Source: Pseudoalteromonas piratica (GTDB taxonomy: Bacteria > Pseudomonadota > Gammaproteobacteria > Enterobacterales > Alteromonadaceae). From it: DNA of 64,000 bases. The stretch's first letter is position 1. Every line of letters starts with the position of its first letter. The stretch is from positions 1,178,001 to 1,242,000 of the forward strand of contig NZ_CP009889.1 in assembly GCF_000788395.1 (NCBI RefSeq), given 5' to 3'. Shown piece by piece: positions 44,524 to 54,136 of the stretch. The translations under genes and the position numbers were made by a program. Below the pieces are notes generated by a model, which made no database searches, was not told the DNA's origin, and worked only from the letters and a program-made list of their open reading frames with translations.

Positions 44524-45141
44524 ATGGATCTTGCTCTGTGGCTTAGTTTAGCCAGCATTTGCGCAGTTGGTGCGATGTCACCAGGACCTAGCTTAGCGGT
44601 TGTTTTATCACATTCAATGGCGCAAGGTGCAAAACAAGGCTTAGTTGCCAGTGTCTCACACGGGATTGGTGTGGGCATTTACGCTGCACTAGCCGTAGTT
44701 GGCTTGGCAGGGCTAATTCAGCAGTTTCCCCTAGCATATAAAGCGCTGTTATTTGGTGGTGCGCTCTACTTAGTCTATCTCGCATTTACTATTTTAAAGG
44801 CAGGGGAAAGTAAACTGAGTTTATCGCAAGCCGCCTCAACAAGCATGTTGTCTGCAGCGAGAGATGGTTTTGCAATCGCCTTCTTAAACCCTAAGCTTGC
44901 GATATTTTTCCTTGCGCTTTTCTCGCAATTTATCAACCCTGAGACAATTACCCTAACGCAAGCAGCCATTATGTGCTTAACCGTGTTTATCATTGATACT
45001 TTGTGGTACTGCATTGTGAGTATTATTACAAGTAAAGCAAATCAAAAATTTGATCTTACTCGTTACGCAAATGTCATCAATAAGCTACTGGCATGTGCAT
45101 TTTTGCTGTTGGCATTACGTGTCGTCATTACCAATATTTAA
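44524..45141 (+). CDS. LysE/RhtB-family amino acid exporter
   Basis: This 205-residue membrane protein has six hydrophobic segments and the family signature GAMSPGPSLAVVLSHSMAQG plus GISHGIGVG-like VSHGIGVGIYA. The LysE/RhtB family exports amino acids such as lysine, threonine or homoserine lactone. The exact substrate is unknown. The ribosome site is tggagt. The next gene starts 9 bp after its stop, so a two-gene operon is likely. Confidence 0.92.
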   Translation: MDLALWLSLASICAVGAMSPGPSLAVVLSHSMAQGAKQGLVASVSHGIGVGIYAALAVVGLAGLIQQFPLAYKALLFGGALYLVYLAFTILKAGESKLSLSQAASTSMLSAARDGFAIAFLNPKLAIFFLALFSQFINPETITLTQAAIMCLTVFIIDTLWYCIVSIITSKANQKFDLTRYANVINKLLACAFLLLALRVVITNI

Positions 45142-45150
45142 GGCTTAAAA

Positions 45151-45798
45151 ATGTCAAAAAAAGCAATTGTTATTGGCGCTACAGGACTGGTGGGTAGTGA
45201 GTTAATCAAATTACTGTGTGACAACGAAACTATATCGCAAGTGGTGGTTTTGGCACGCAGGCCTATTGCGATAAAACATGCAAAAATTATAAGTCATATC
45301 ATAGATTTTGAAAATTTAGCTGCCAATAAACAACTGTTTAACGGAGATATGTTATTTTCTTGCCTAGGTACCACAAAAAAACAAGCCAAAACCATTTCCG
45401 CCCAACGGCGTGTTGACCTAGATTATCAACTATTAGCCGCCAAAATGGCAGCATCTAACAATGTAAGTCATTACTTACTTGTTTCTTCAAGCGCTGCAAA
45501 TAGTGGCAGCCTTAGTCCATATTTAAAAATGAAAGGCGAACTCGAAGAGTATGTGAAACAGTTGCCCTTTCAAAAAATCTCTATTTTACAGCCTTCTTTA
45601 TTAACAGGGGTTCGTCATACTTCACGCCCTCTTGAGGAGTTAGGCAGTAAAATTTTGCCCTTTTTATGTAAATTACCGTGGCTAAAACGCTATACCCCTA
45701 TAACAGGTAAGCAAGTTGCAGAGAAATTAGTTCATGTATGCCAAACACAAACGGAAAATATTGCCATCTATTCTTTAGATGAACTTTTTAACGTTTAA
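45151..45798 (+). CDS. NAD(P)-binding oxidoreductase/epimerase-like
   Basis: This 215-residue protein has a Rossmann fold with GATGLVGSELIKLL near the N-terminus, FSCLGTTKKQA and HYLLVSSSAAN, the pattern of atypical short-chain dehydrogenases similar to HTATIP2/TIP30. Catalytic Tyr and Lys are not evident in the usual Y-x3-K form; the SSSAAN..YLKMKGELE segment may supply them (SPYLKMKGE). The substrate is unknown. It is cotranscribed with the LysE gene. Confidence 0.82.
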   Translation: MSKKAIVIGATGLVGSELIKLLCDNETISQVVVLARRPIAIKHAKIISHIIDFENLAANKQLFNGDMLFSCLGTTKKQAKTISAQRRVDLDYQLLAAKMAASNNVSHYLLVSSSAANSGSLSPYLKMKGELEEYVKQLPFQKISILQPSLLTGVRHTSRPLEELGSKILPFLCKLPWLKRYTPITGKQVAEKLVHVCQTQTENIAIYSLDELFNV

Positions 45799-46017
45799 TT
45801 TTTATTTGCTTTGAAAAAATTCCCCCGAACTAAAACTCTCCGCTTAGAAACTAACAAATCAAAACTAAAAAATATTACTTTTCAATAGATTAAGTTGAAG
45901 TCAAAAATTTTCGAATATCAATTTCACCCTGCGACTAAAACAACATTAGTGTAATTATTTAAATTATACTGTATACAATATTTACACAGCACAAAGCATC
46001 CTGTAACATTTATTTAC

Positions 46018-46033
46018 ATAATGTATACATTAT
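46018..46033. promoter_or_regulatory. Perfect 16-bp palindrome before the TonB receptor gene
   Basis: ATAATGTA/TACATTAT lies 28 bp before the start of the 987-residue receptor, with a similar tactgtatacaat at about 45967-45979. Position and symmetry suggest a repressor operator over the promoter. Confidence 0.5.
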
Positions 46034-46061
46034 ACCGTAAATCAAATCAGGATATGCAACA

Positions 46062-49025
46062 ATGATAACAACAAGCAACTTACTCAAACGCTCTGCCTGT
46101 GCGCTAGCTGTCGCATCGGCAATGACCATTAGTGTTCCAACTCTCGCAAACGATACCTTTAATGGTACCGTAAAAGGTGTAGTATCAAGTGCTGAGCAAC
46201 AACAACTTGCCAATGCGACCGTCACACTTAAACATAAAACAAAAGGCATTAGTCGCTCGATTAAAACAGCGGAAGATGGCAGTTATACTCTCAGAAAATT
46301 ACCTATCGGTGAGTACACGCTCACTATTGAAAAAGAAGGCTACGAGCAAGTCTTAGAGCAAGATATCTTAGTTACCGTGGGTGGTTCGATTGTTTTTGAC
46401 AATACCATGTACTCAGTGGGTACAAATATGGAAACCATTGAGATTACAGGTAGTCGCATTGCACGAGTAGATATGGAATCATCAACAGGTGGGATTGTTG
46501 TAACGCAAGCTGAATTAAAACGCTTGCCTGTCGAGTCTGGCTTTGAAGCCATAGCTCTACTTTCACCAGGTGTCGTGAGTAACGGCGAATTTGCTGCGGC
46601 AAGTATTGGTGGTAGCTCTTCAGCAGAGAATGCGTATTACCTCAACGGTATTAACATTACCAACATTAAAACAGGTATTGGCCACATTGCACTACCTTGG
46701 GAAGGGGTGGCGCAAACCGAAGTGATGACGGGTGGTATTGACCCTAAATTTGGTGGTGCACTCGGTGGTATTGTTAATGCTATTTCAAAATCAGGTAGTA
46801 ATGAATGGGAATTCGAAGCGTATGCGCGTATAGATCCTGAAGCGACACGCTCACATCATAAAAATATGATAGACCGAGAAGGTAATTACTTTTCAAACAG
46901 TGAACAAGATGAAAGTACCTTCACACGTTATTCTTTTTCAGCAGGCGGTGCTTTAATTGAAGACACCTTGTTCTTCTACGGTGTATATGCACCTCAGAAA
47001 AATGACTATGAAGCTGCGGGTAGTAACACCATTGATATTGGTGAAACTACATCAGACCGTTACCTTGCGACAGTTGATTGGTTTATTACCGATGATCACT
47101 CGCTAACAGCAACAGCAATCGGTTTTACTAACAAAGGCAAAGGTAAAACCTATGCGAATGACTGGGAAACGCAGGAAGTTGGTGAATATTTAAGTGATTA
47201 CAAATCGCGCACCGGTGGTGATATTTTTGGTTTAACTTACTCAGGTATCATTAATGATGATATGTCTGTTGAAGTGGTAGCGGGACGCACCGTTGATAAA
47301 ACCTATAATTCTGCAACCAGCTCAGATCCGCTTGTATGGTCTCGTCTAACGGGTGGTTGGGTAAAACTCTCGCAAGAATCAGCGTCATCAATTACTGAAG
47401 CTGAATTTATCCGCGACCAATTACGTGCTGACTTTAACTGGACCCTCGACGACCATGATATCAAAGTAGGTTTTGACTATGTAAATATCGATGTAGATTA
47501 CGTAAATAGTCCAAATGGTGTAGATGACCGTGCAGGTTGGTGGTACCCAATGTACGCATGGCAAGGAAACCCTGTTGATCACCCTGCTGGTCAACCATTT
47601 ATCGAACAACGAGTGCGTACCGACTTTACCGACTCAGAAGTCAATTCAACCGCGTTTTATATTCAAGATACATGGACAGTCACAGATCAACTTACGCTTA
47701 ACCTCGGTTTACGTTATTCAAGCGTATATAACACAGTATCAACAGGCGAAAAGTATGTTGATGTAGATAATCAAATTGCACCGCGTTTACAGGCAATTTA
47801 CGACCTAGGTGAAGGCACGTCAAAAGTATACGCTACTTTTGGGCGTTACTATCAGCCAGTATCTGCGAATATGAACATTACCCAAGGTGGTCAACGTCGC
47901 GATATCAGTTACTACTATGAATTGGGTGACGTTGATGAGAATGGTCAATCAATCTTACTGCCTGACGGCTCTCCTAGCACAGGTGCCTACATTGGAGAAG
48001 AAGTTGTTCAAACAGGTGAAATCGACACCGGTATGATTGTAAGCCAAGACCTAGAAGCAATGTATTCAGATGAGATTACCATCGGCTATCAAGGTGAATT
48101 TTTAGATGGCGATTTAGTGTATGGCGTACGTGGTATTTATCGTGACTTAAAGCAATCAATCGAAGATACCAACTACGCACCTGTGATGCGCAAATGGTTT
48201 GCTGAAAACGGTATCGACAGCGATCCAGGTTATGCTTATATTCTCAATAACCCAGGTACTGATCTAGAAGTGTTTTATGATACCAATGGTGATGGCAATG
48301 CAGAACGTATTGTGATCCCGGCTGATTATATCGCCTTGCCAGATCCAAAGCGTAAATATGGCGCAATCGAGAATACGGTGTCTGGTAATATTGGCAAAGA
48401 CTTTTACTACAATGCTTCATATACATGGTCACATAGTTGGGGTAATACCGAAGGCTTAGTGCGAACCGATAATGGTCAGGCCGACCCAGGTTGGACTACC
48501 TCGTATGACTATGCCGATTTAATGGACCATTCAAGCGGTAACCTGCCAAATGACCGTCGTCACTCATTTAAAATGAATGGCTATTACAATATTACCGATG
48601 AATTAATTGTCGGTTTTAATATGCGCATTACCTCTGGTGTACCTATCAGTAAGTTCTCGCGTCACCCAGTGGGCGTAGATAGCTGTGTGGAAGGTTCTGT
48701 TTGGGATGAATGTAATAGCCGAGGTTATGACCACGTCTCATTCTATGACGCAGACGGTAACCCTGCTCCGCGCGGTACTTTTGGCGAAACGGATTGGTTA
48801 AAAGAATTTGATTTAAGCCTTGCATACAATATTTCAGTTGCAGGTAACCCGTTAGAGCTAAAAGCAACTGCATATAACTTGTTTAACTTCGATACACAAA
48901 CATCGGTTGTGCAAGCGAATGCCCGTGATGGCGCAAACGGCCAAGAAGTCAACCCTAATTGGGGCATGACATCAGGTCGATTAGGTGCTCGTTACATCAG
49001 CTTTGAAGCACGTTACGCTTTCTAA
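46062..49025 (+). CDS. TonB-dependent receptor with carboxypeptidase-like N-domain
   Basis: The 987-residue outer-membrane receptor has a signal peptide to about TLA and an N-terminal CarboxypepD_reg/Cna-B-like domain (about 32-115, DGSYTLRKLPIGEYTLTIE). A plug follows (about 130-240) with ITGSRIARVDMESSTGG and GIDPKFGGALGGIVNA, then a beta barrel ending in YISFEARYAF. It is of the Oar-like class. Substrates of this class are usually large, such as peptides or polysaccharides, but it is unassigned here. No SusD partner is present. A palindrome lies in the promoter and a strong terminator after the stop. Confidence 0.93.
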   Translation: MITTSNLLKRSACALAVASAMTISVPTLANDTFNGTVKGVVSSAEQQQLANATVTLKHKTKGISRSIKTAEDGSYTLRKLPIGEYTLTIEKEGYEQVLEQDILVTVGGSIVFDNTMYSVGTNMETIEITGSRIARVDMESSTGGIVVTQAELKRLPVESGFEAIALLSPGVVSNGEFAAASIGGSSSAENAYYLNGINITNIKTGIGHIALPWEGVAQTEVMTGGIDPKFGGALGGIVNAISKSGSNEWEFEAYARIDPEATRSHHKNMIDREGNYFSNSEQDESTFTRYSFSAGGALIEDTLFFYGVYAPQKNDYEAAGSNTIDIGETTSDRYLATVDWFITDDHSLTATAIGFTNKGKGKTYANDWETQEVGEYLSDYKSRTGGDIFGLTYSGIINDDMSVEVVAGRTVDKTYNSATSSDPLVWSRLTGGWVKLSQESASSITEAEFIRDQLRADFNWTLDDHDIKVGFDYVNIDVDYVNSPNGVDDRAGWWYPMYAWQGNPVDHPAGQPFIEQRVRTDFTDSEVNSTAFYIQDTWTVTDQLTLNLGLRYSSVYNTVSTGEKYVDVDNQIAPRLQAIYDLGEGTSKVYATFGRYYQPVSANMNITQGGQRRDISYYYELGDVDENGQSILLPDGSPSTGAYIGEEVVQTGEIDTGMIVSQDLEAMYSDEITIGYQGEFLDGDLVYGVRGIYRDLKQSIEDTNYAPVMRKWFAENGIDSDPGYAYILNNPGTDLEVFYDTNGDGNAERIVIPADYIALPDPKRKYGAIENTVSGNIGKDFYYNASYTWSHSWGNTEGLVRTDNGQADPGWTTSYDYADLMDHSSGNLPNDRRHSFKMNGYYNITDELIVGFNMRITSGVPISKFSRHPVGVDSCVEGSVWDECNSRGYDHVSFYDADGNPAPRGTFGETDWLKEFDLSLAYNISVAGNPLELKATAYNLFNFDTQTSVVQANARDGANGQEVNPNWGMTSGRLGARYISFEARYAF

Positions 49026-49046
49026 TTAACCATTAAGCAAAAAACT

Positions 49047-49080
49047 AAAAAGCCCGAAACAGTGTTTCGGGCTTTTTTTT
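49047..49080. terminator. Terminator of the TonB receptor gene
   Basis: The stem aaaaagcccgaaac / gtttcgggctttt with a 3-base loop is followed by a run of T's. It also serves the convergent small gene at 49097. Confidence 0.9.
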
Positions 49081-49096
49081 CACAAGATACACAACA

Positions 49097-49309
49097 TTAA
49101 CTGCCAGGCTCAAGCTCACTACTTAATATGAGTTGTCCTTGCTCATCACAACTAACATAGTTTTCTTGCGTTAAATAATCGATTACCGTATCAACATCGC
49201 TTTCTGCCACTCCCGACAGAACTAATTCATGGCGTTTAAGAGGCTTTGGATAACTTGTCATCAACTCACTCAAAACCACACGCATTATTAATTTATTTTT
49301 ACGACACAT
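49097..49309 (-). CDS. Small conserved-looking protein, winged-helix size
   Basis: A 70-residue soluble protein, SELMTSYPKPLKRHELVLSG and DVDTVIDYLTQENYVSC, whose helix-turn-helix-strand pattern looks like a truncated winged helix. No family was recognised. An internal ATG at 49285 is possible. It is convergent with the TonB receptor and upstream of the DUF368 gene's terminator. Confidence 0.5.
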   Translation of the reverse strand: MCRKNKLIMRVVLSELMTSYPKPLKRHELVLSGVAESDVDTVIDYLTQENYVSCDEQGQLILSSELEPGS

Positions 49310-49421
49310 AAGACTTCACTAACGGTTATTTTATGTTCAGGTATTTTGTATCATAAAAACTCTAAATAGCACACTTTTTATTCACATTTATACACTGAAA
49401 TAACACTACTGTTTTGGTAAC

Positions 49422-49455
49422 AAAAAACCCGAGAGAAATGCTCGGGTTTTTAGTT
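49422..49455. terminator. Terminator after the DUF368 gene
   Basis: The stem aaaaaacccgag / ctcgggtttttt with a 7-base loop lies just past the DUF368 stop, with T-tracts on both strands. Confidence 0.85.
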
Positions 49456-49472
49456 TGATATCAAGTTTAAAA

Positions 49473-50420
49473 CTAGCCTTTTGGTTTATCTGCTGTGAGT
49501 TTTTCAATGGCTAAAATTAAACCCAAACCAAAAAGTGCTAATGCAAAACAAATTAACGTTTGCGGGTCTTGTCCTGTCACCATTTGATAGGTCTCTGGCC
49601 CAATATTCGTTTGCGATAACGGCTTTTCAATGCCTTTTGAATTGGTGTATGTACTCACCACCTGTTTCCAAGGCCATAGTAAATTCAACGAACCAAATAA
49701 AAATCCAGCGAGTAATGCAAAGGTAACGTCTCTAAAACGCGCGAGTAACCATCCTAAAAAATGTGAAAAGGACATTAAGCCAACAACACAACCGGCTAAA
49801 AACAGCCCGATTAGCGGTAAATCAAGTGACGTCACAGCGCCAAGTACGTGCCCGTACATACCTAGCAATAATAATATAAAACTCCCTGATATCCCGGGTA
49901 AAATCATGGCACAAATGGCAATCGCACCGGCCACAAAGTAGTACCACCAGCTGGCGTTAGCCTCTGCAGGAGCAAGCGAAGTAATCGTAAAAGCAATGAC
50001 AGTACCTAAAATGCAGGCAAACACCGTTTTAATATCCCAACTTTCTAATTGTTTTGCGATATGTAAAAACGACGCGATGATAAGCCCAAAAAAGAAAGAC
50101 CAAACCAAAGTTTGATGATGCGCCAACAAGTAAGTAATGATTTTCGCAAGTGACAGTGCGCTCAGGGCTAAACCACTAAAAACTGCTAGCAAAAAATTAC
50201 CGTCAATATGCTGCCAAAGCGCTTTGATACCCTGATTTTTTAATACCTTTAATGCGCTAAAATTAACACTGCGAATGGCGCTCAGTAATCGCTCATAAAT
50301 ACCCGTAATAAATGCAATGGTGCCACCTGAAACGCCAGGTACTACATCTGCTGCGCCCATACCTGCACCTTTCAAAAAGGTCATAACATAGTCTTTCAGC
50401 GTGTCTTTTTGCTGTGACAT
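49473..50420 (-). CDS. DUF368 polyprenyl-phosphate transporter-like protein
   Basis: The 315-residue inner-membrane protein has about eight to ten TMs and the two family motifs GAADVVPGVSGGTIAFITG and ICAMILPGISGSFILLLLG. DUF368 (PopT) proteins are one of two families shown to recycle undecaprenyl phosphate for envelope synthesis, often relevant at high pH or salt. Length is typical. A ggag-like ribosome site precedes the ATG. It is monocistronic. Confidence 0.9.
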   Translation of the reverse strand: MSQQKDTLKDYVMTFLKGAGMGAADVVPGVSGGTIAFITGIYERLLSAIRSVNFSALKVLKNQGIKALWQHIDGNFLLAVFSGLALSALSLAKIITYLLAHHQTLVWSFFFGLIIASFLHIAKQLESWDIKTVFACILGTVIAFTITSLAPAEANASWWYYFVAGAIAICAMILPGISGSFILLLLGMYGHVLGAVTSLDLPLIGLFLAGCVVGLMSFSHFLGWLLARFRDVTFALLAGFLFGSLNLLWPWKQVVSTYTNSKGIEKPLSQTNIGPETYQMVTGQDPQTLICFALALFGLGLILAIEKLTADKPKG

Positions 50421-50647
50421 AACCTTAATTTTCTCCTTAAATAAAAACTAGGCGTATATTAGGTTAAGTGGCATAAGAATACTATCTTGAGTTCACAAAC
50501 AAACTGATTGGCACTTCGAATATTTACTCGAATAACGTTAGTTTATTGCGCTATGTCAAACAATATTTACCCAAAAGTCATACTATGGTTGGTGAAAAAG
50601 TTATTTTCCTGTGAATGGAAGCACACTTTTAAAAAGGCTGTAGTTGT

Positions 50648-51667
50648 ATGTTGACACCTCAACAAGCACGCCAAAGGTTGCGTCGCGTAAGTTCTCATAG
50701 TATCGAAATTGCAGAAAGCTATGATGAATTATTAAATGATCTGCTCAAAGAAGGTTTACACTTTCTTGACGTCGATAGAATTTCGGTTTGGTTAGTTGAT
50801 CACATTGATTCACCAAATCAATTAAATTGTATTGCTAGTAGTGACTTTCAAAATGAACAAGCAAACAGCTTGGAGATACATCAATATCCCACTTATTTTG
50901 AACAAATTCTACTTGGCCATACTATTGCTGCAAACAATGTCGCTCAAGACAACCGTACGACCGAACTAATAATTCATAACCAAAATAGTTCACGTGCACT
51001 TTTAGACACGGTTATTTACTTAAATGGTAAACCCCATGGAGTGGTATCGTGCGAATCATTTGCTGAACACCATATTTGGACTGAGGATGATATTGTGTAT
51101 GCCGAATCACTAGCGGATAGCTGTAGTAGACGGTTAATGGCGCTAGAAACACTCAAGCTTCAAAATCAGTTAAAAGAAATGGTTTTTGTGGATACCTTAA
51201 CAGGTCTTAAAAACCGTCGGTATTTTAATGAACGAGTACAAAGCGCTAAAAATTCGCAGTATCGATTACAAACCCCGCTCTCACTTATCATGATCGACCT
51301 CGATCATTTTAAGCAAATTAATGATGAGTTTGGCCATGAGGCAGGTGATATCGTATTAGCTAAATTTGCCAAAAATTGTCAAAAGCAATTGCGCTTAGAA
51401 GATGTATTATGCCGTTACGGTGGTGAGGAATTTATTATCATCCTCCCCTACACTGCTGAACAACAAGCAATCCAATTAGCCGAGCGTCTGCGTTTATCCA
51501 TTGAAAATATGACCATTCAACATGAGCAGAAAATTATAAAACTTACCGCTAGTTTTGGCGTAGCTGAAATGGGACTAGAACACACTATAGAAGAAACGAT
51601 AAAAAAAGCAGATATTGCCGTGTATAGAGCAAAAGATGCTGGACGAAACTGTGTGATTGCAAATTAA
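50648..51667 (+). CDS. GAF-domain diguanylate cyclase
   Basis: The 339-residue protein has a GAF domain (about 20-165, ISVWLVDHIDSP and WTEDDIVYAESLADSC). Its GGDEF domain (about 180-337) has the active site CRYGGEEFIIILP and an I-site RLED five residues before it. It should synthesise c-di-GMP in response to a small ligand or redox cue bound by GAF. There is no membrane segment. It is divergent from DUF368 and followed by a terminator. Confidence 0.93.
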   Translation: MLTPQQARQRLRRVSSHSIEIAESYDELLNDLLKEGLHFLDVDRISVWLVDHIDSPNQLNCIASSDFQNEQANSLEIHQYPTYFEQILLGHTIAANNVAQDNRTTELIIHNQNSSRALLDTVIYLNGKPHGVVSCESFAEHHIWTEDDIVYAESLADSCSRRLMALETLKLQNQLKEMVFVDTLTGLKNRRYFNERVQSAKNSQYRLQTPLSLIMIDLDHFKQINDEFGHEAGDIVLAKFAKNCQKQLRLEDVLCRYGGEEFIIILPYTAEQQAIQLAERLRLSIENMTIQHEQKIIKLTASFGVAEMGLEHTIEETIKKADIAVYRAKDAGRNCVIAN

Positions 51668-51686
51668 TCCAATAATTTAGCATCAA

Positions 51687-51712
51687 TAAAAGGCACTAAA
51701 CTAAGTGCCTTT
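51687..51712 (+). terminator. Terminator of the GAF-GGDEF gene
   Basis: The stem aaaaggcact / agtgcctttt with a 6-base loop is followed by tgtctttt, 20 bp past the stop. Confidence 0.8.
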
Positions 51713-51955
51713 TGTCTTTTCTACACATAACCCAAACCTTCTTGGTCATTTTAATACTCACAATAAAACCCATCTTACAGGCATCAAATGCGCTTATTCC
51801 CATACTAATTTATGGTTTTTTTACGTAAGCAATACACTGTGAAACAGCTGCCTAACAAACCGATACAAAGCGATACAAACCGACAATTAACAGCAATAAA
51901 CATTCGATAAGAAGGCAAGTAACTTAATAACAGAACGTTAACAGGAGTTAAAAAA

Positions 51956-53113
51956 ATGAAAATGTTACTACCTCTAATCGCCCTAACAGGCTTATCAAAT
52001 GTGCTTGTAGCACAAGAACTTCCATTAAAATTAAAACAAGCGATGGACTCTGTTCGTATCGTCGGTGGCGAGCCCACTCGTCTTGGTGAACGTCCTTGGA
52101 TGGCATCAATGCAATTTGATCAACAACACTTTTGTGGTGCCTCAATCATTAACAAAGATTGGGTATTAACTGCTGCACACTGTGTTGAGTCGGTAAAATC
52201 ATCGGAACTGGCTAACATGTCTATCCGTTATAATTTTATCGATCAGGCAAGCGAGCAAGGTCAACGCGTAAAGATCGAAAACATTTATATTCACCCTGAA
52301 TATCTTGCTGGCAAATCAACTGATGTCGCTTTAGTTAAATTAGCTACACCAGTAACAGATATTGAATACCTAAAACTTGCAAGCGATGCCGACGCTAGCC
52401 AAATTCAAGCCGGTGTTAACGCGATTGTTTCAGGTTGGGGCACGACTTCAAGTGGTGGTGATGTCTCGCCACAATTACTTAAAGTCACCGTGCCATTGGT
52501 AACAAACGAAGTGTGTAATAGTGCAAGTGCATATAATGGCAAAATTGCTAACACTGAAATTTGTGCCGGATTTGCAGCAGGCGGGAAAGATTCATGTCAA
52601 GGTGACAGTGGTGGCCCGCTGGTTATTGCAGGTAATCAAGGACCATTACAAGTGGGTGTTGTAAGTTGGGGTGATGGCTGTGCACTTCCTAATAAATACG
52701 GTGTGTATGCGCGTGTTACCAGTTTTAACGCTTGGTTTGATGATGTAATGACCAATACAGACAATCACCCTGGTATTGGTGATGGTAATAACAACCCTGG
52801 TGAACCTGATAACGGTGGTGATAGCGTAGGTGAACTGATTACGGGGTTAAGTGCTGAAACAGATCAAATCGTTGGTTTTGAAATTGAAGTGCCTGAAGAT
52901 GCTAAGCTACTTTGGATCGATACACGTGGCGGTGAAGGTGATGTTGACCTTGTGCTAAACGGTGAAGACAAACAAAGCGAGAAGTTTTACTCAGTTATGG
53001 AAGGAAACGACGAGCATATTCTTGTGCAATTCCCAGAGCCAGGTGTGTGGACTCTCAAACTACATGCTTATGAGGCTTTTAAAGATGTCGAACTGGCTGT
53101 TGTAGTTCGCTAA
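51956..53113 (+). CDS. Secreted trypsin-like protease with C-terminal PPC domain
   Basis: The 385-residue S1A protease has a signal peptide (to about VAQ) and a short propeptide cleaved before IVGG (Arg 34-Ile 35). The triad is His 75 (TAAHC), Asp 123 (TDVALVKL) and Ser 218 (GDSGGPL). After a Gly/Asn/Pro linker (about 270-288) comes a bacterial pre-peptidase C-terminal (PPC) domain (about 290-385, WTLKLHAYEAF). It is exported and probably autoactivated. A strong ribosome site (aggag) precedes it. It is comparable to Vibrio secreted trypsins. Confidence 0.93.
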   Translation: MKMLLPLIALTGLSNVLVAQELPLKLKQAMDSVRIVGGEPTRLGERPWMASMQFDQQHFCGASIINKDWVLTAAHCVESVKSSELANMSIRYNFIDQASEQGQRVKIENIYIHPEYLAGKSTDVALVKLATPVTDIEYLKLASDADASQIQAGVNAIVSGWGTTSSGGDVSPQLLKVTVPLVTNEVCNSASAYNGKIANTEICAGFAAGGKDSCQGDSGGPLVIAGNQGPLQVGVVSWGDGCALPNKYGVYARVTSFNAWFDDVMTNTDNHPGIGDGNNNPGEPDNGGDSVGELITGLSAETDQIVGFEIEVPEDAKLLWIDTRGGEGDVDLVLNGEDKQSEKFYSVMEGNDEHILVQFPEPGVWTLKLHAYEAFKDVELAVVVR

Positions 53114-53127
53114 TCTTCCTTGTTGTC

Positions 53128-53155
53128 AAAAGAGAAGCTTTGCTTCTCTTTTTTT
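53128..53155. terminator. Terminator of the trypsin gene
   Basis: The stem aaaagagaagc / gcttctctttt with a 3-base loop is followed by TTTTT, 14 bp past the stop and 12 bp before the next start. Confidence 0.88.
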
Positions 53156-53166
53156 GGGTTAACGTT

Positions 53167-53490
53167 ATGAAGTATATTTTGTTGTTAATGCTGTCGATTG
53201 TGCCTTTACAATCGCTTGCTATGGTTGAGCCGCTCTATGGCATTAGTGTGGGTGAATCCAGCATTAAAATTAAGGTAACAAGCAATGGATGCACTACTGA
53301 AAAAGACTTTGAGTTGATGATTCGACATCATCGATTGGTCATAACACGCACAAAAATGGATAACTGTCGTGCACGAGCTAAATTGGTTGAGCTAATATTT
53401 CCTTTACGCGATACTTTAAAGAAACCAAAGTTATATAACCCTATCTTTTTAAGTCTGGAGCCGGTCTTTGCAAAAAATTCTTCTCATTGA
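53167..53490 (+). CDS. Small secreted protein upstream of a two-component system
   Basis: The ATG at 53167 gives 107 residues with a signal peptide (MKYILLLMLSIVPLQSLA). The short periplasmic protein has two cysteines (SNGCTTEK and DNCRAR), probably a disulfide. It is basic. Its stop overlaps the response-regulator coding region by 23 bp, so the two are translationally coupled. By position it may tune the sensor kinase. No family was recognised. Confidence 0.7.
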   Translation: MKYILLLMLSIVPLQSLAMVEPLYGISVGESSIKIKVTSNGCTTEKDFELMIRHHRLVITRTKMDNCRARAKLVELIFPLRDTLKKPKLYNPIFLSLEPVFAKNSSH

Positions 53491-54136
53491 TGACGACGCT
53501 TCGCTAACAAGCTTAATCAGTCAATTTTTAACAAGTAATGGCTATGTGGTTGAAGTGCTTAACAATGCATTAGAAACACAGCATGCCATCGATTCTTTCC
53601 AGCCGGACCTGATCATTCTCGATTTAATGATGCCAGACATCGACGGATTGACTTTGTGTCGACAAATCCGACCGACTTACCATGGTGTCATTATGATGCT
53701 TACCGCGTTAGGTGACGACATAGACGAAGTAACAGGCCTTGAACTTGGTGCTGATGATTATTTATGTAAGCCGGTAAAACCACGCTTATTACTGGCCCAT
53801 ATTCGTGCACAACTCAGAAAAGCAGCGCCGATAGGCGGCATAATTAATAGTTCTGGTCTTGTCATCGATACGCGAAAGCGCATTGTATCGGTCAATGGAA
53901 CGGCTGTTGAGCTAACGACTGCAGAGTTCGATTTACTGGCAATTTTGGCAAACCACAAAGGGCAGGTTATTTCCCGTGAAGACCTGCATATGCAGATTTT
54001 CCGTTTAGAGTATGACGGGATCGATCGCTCAATTGATTTACGTATTAGCCGGATTCGTAAAAAGTTGGCCGTTGTTGCACCAGATAATCAACTTATTAAA
54101 ACGGTCCGTAATACAGGTTACATTCTTTGTGATTAG
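53468..54136 (+). CDS. OmpR/PhoB-family response regulator
   Basis: The 222-residue regulator starts at TTG (53468) with GGAG eight bases upstream. Its receiver domain has IDDDAS, phospho-Asp in LIILDLMMPDIDG, and the Lys in CKPVKP. The winged-helix domain has TTAEFDLLAILANHKG and YDGIDRSIDLRISRIRKKL. It resembles RstA/CpxR-type regulators. Coupled to a small secreted protein upstream and to its kinase downstream (8-bp overlap). Confidence 0.92.
   Translation: MQKILLIDDDASLTSLISQFLTSNGYVVEVLNNALETQHAIDSFQPDLIILDLMMPDIDGLTLCRQIRPTYHGVIMMLTALGDDIDEVTGLELGADDYLCKPVKPRLLLAHIRAQLRKAAPIGGIINSSGLVIDTRKRIVSVNGTAVELTTAEFDLLAILANHKGQVISREDLHMQIFRLEYDGIDRSIDLRISRIRKKLAVVAPDNQLIKTVRNTGYILCD

Noticed and set aside
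54012..54128. Longer N-terminus for the sensor kinase
   Set aside because: These codons overlap the response-regulator DNA-binding domain in another frame; the GTG at 54129 is a coupled start.
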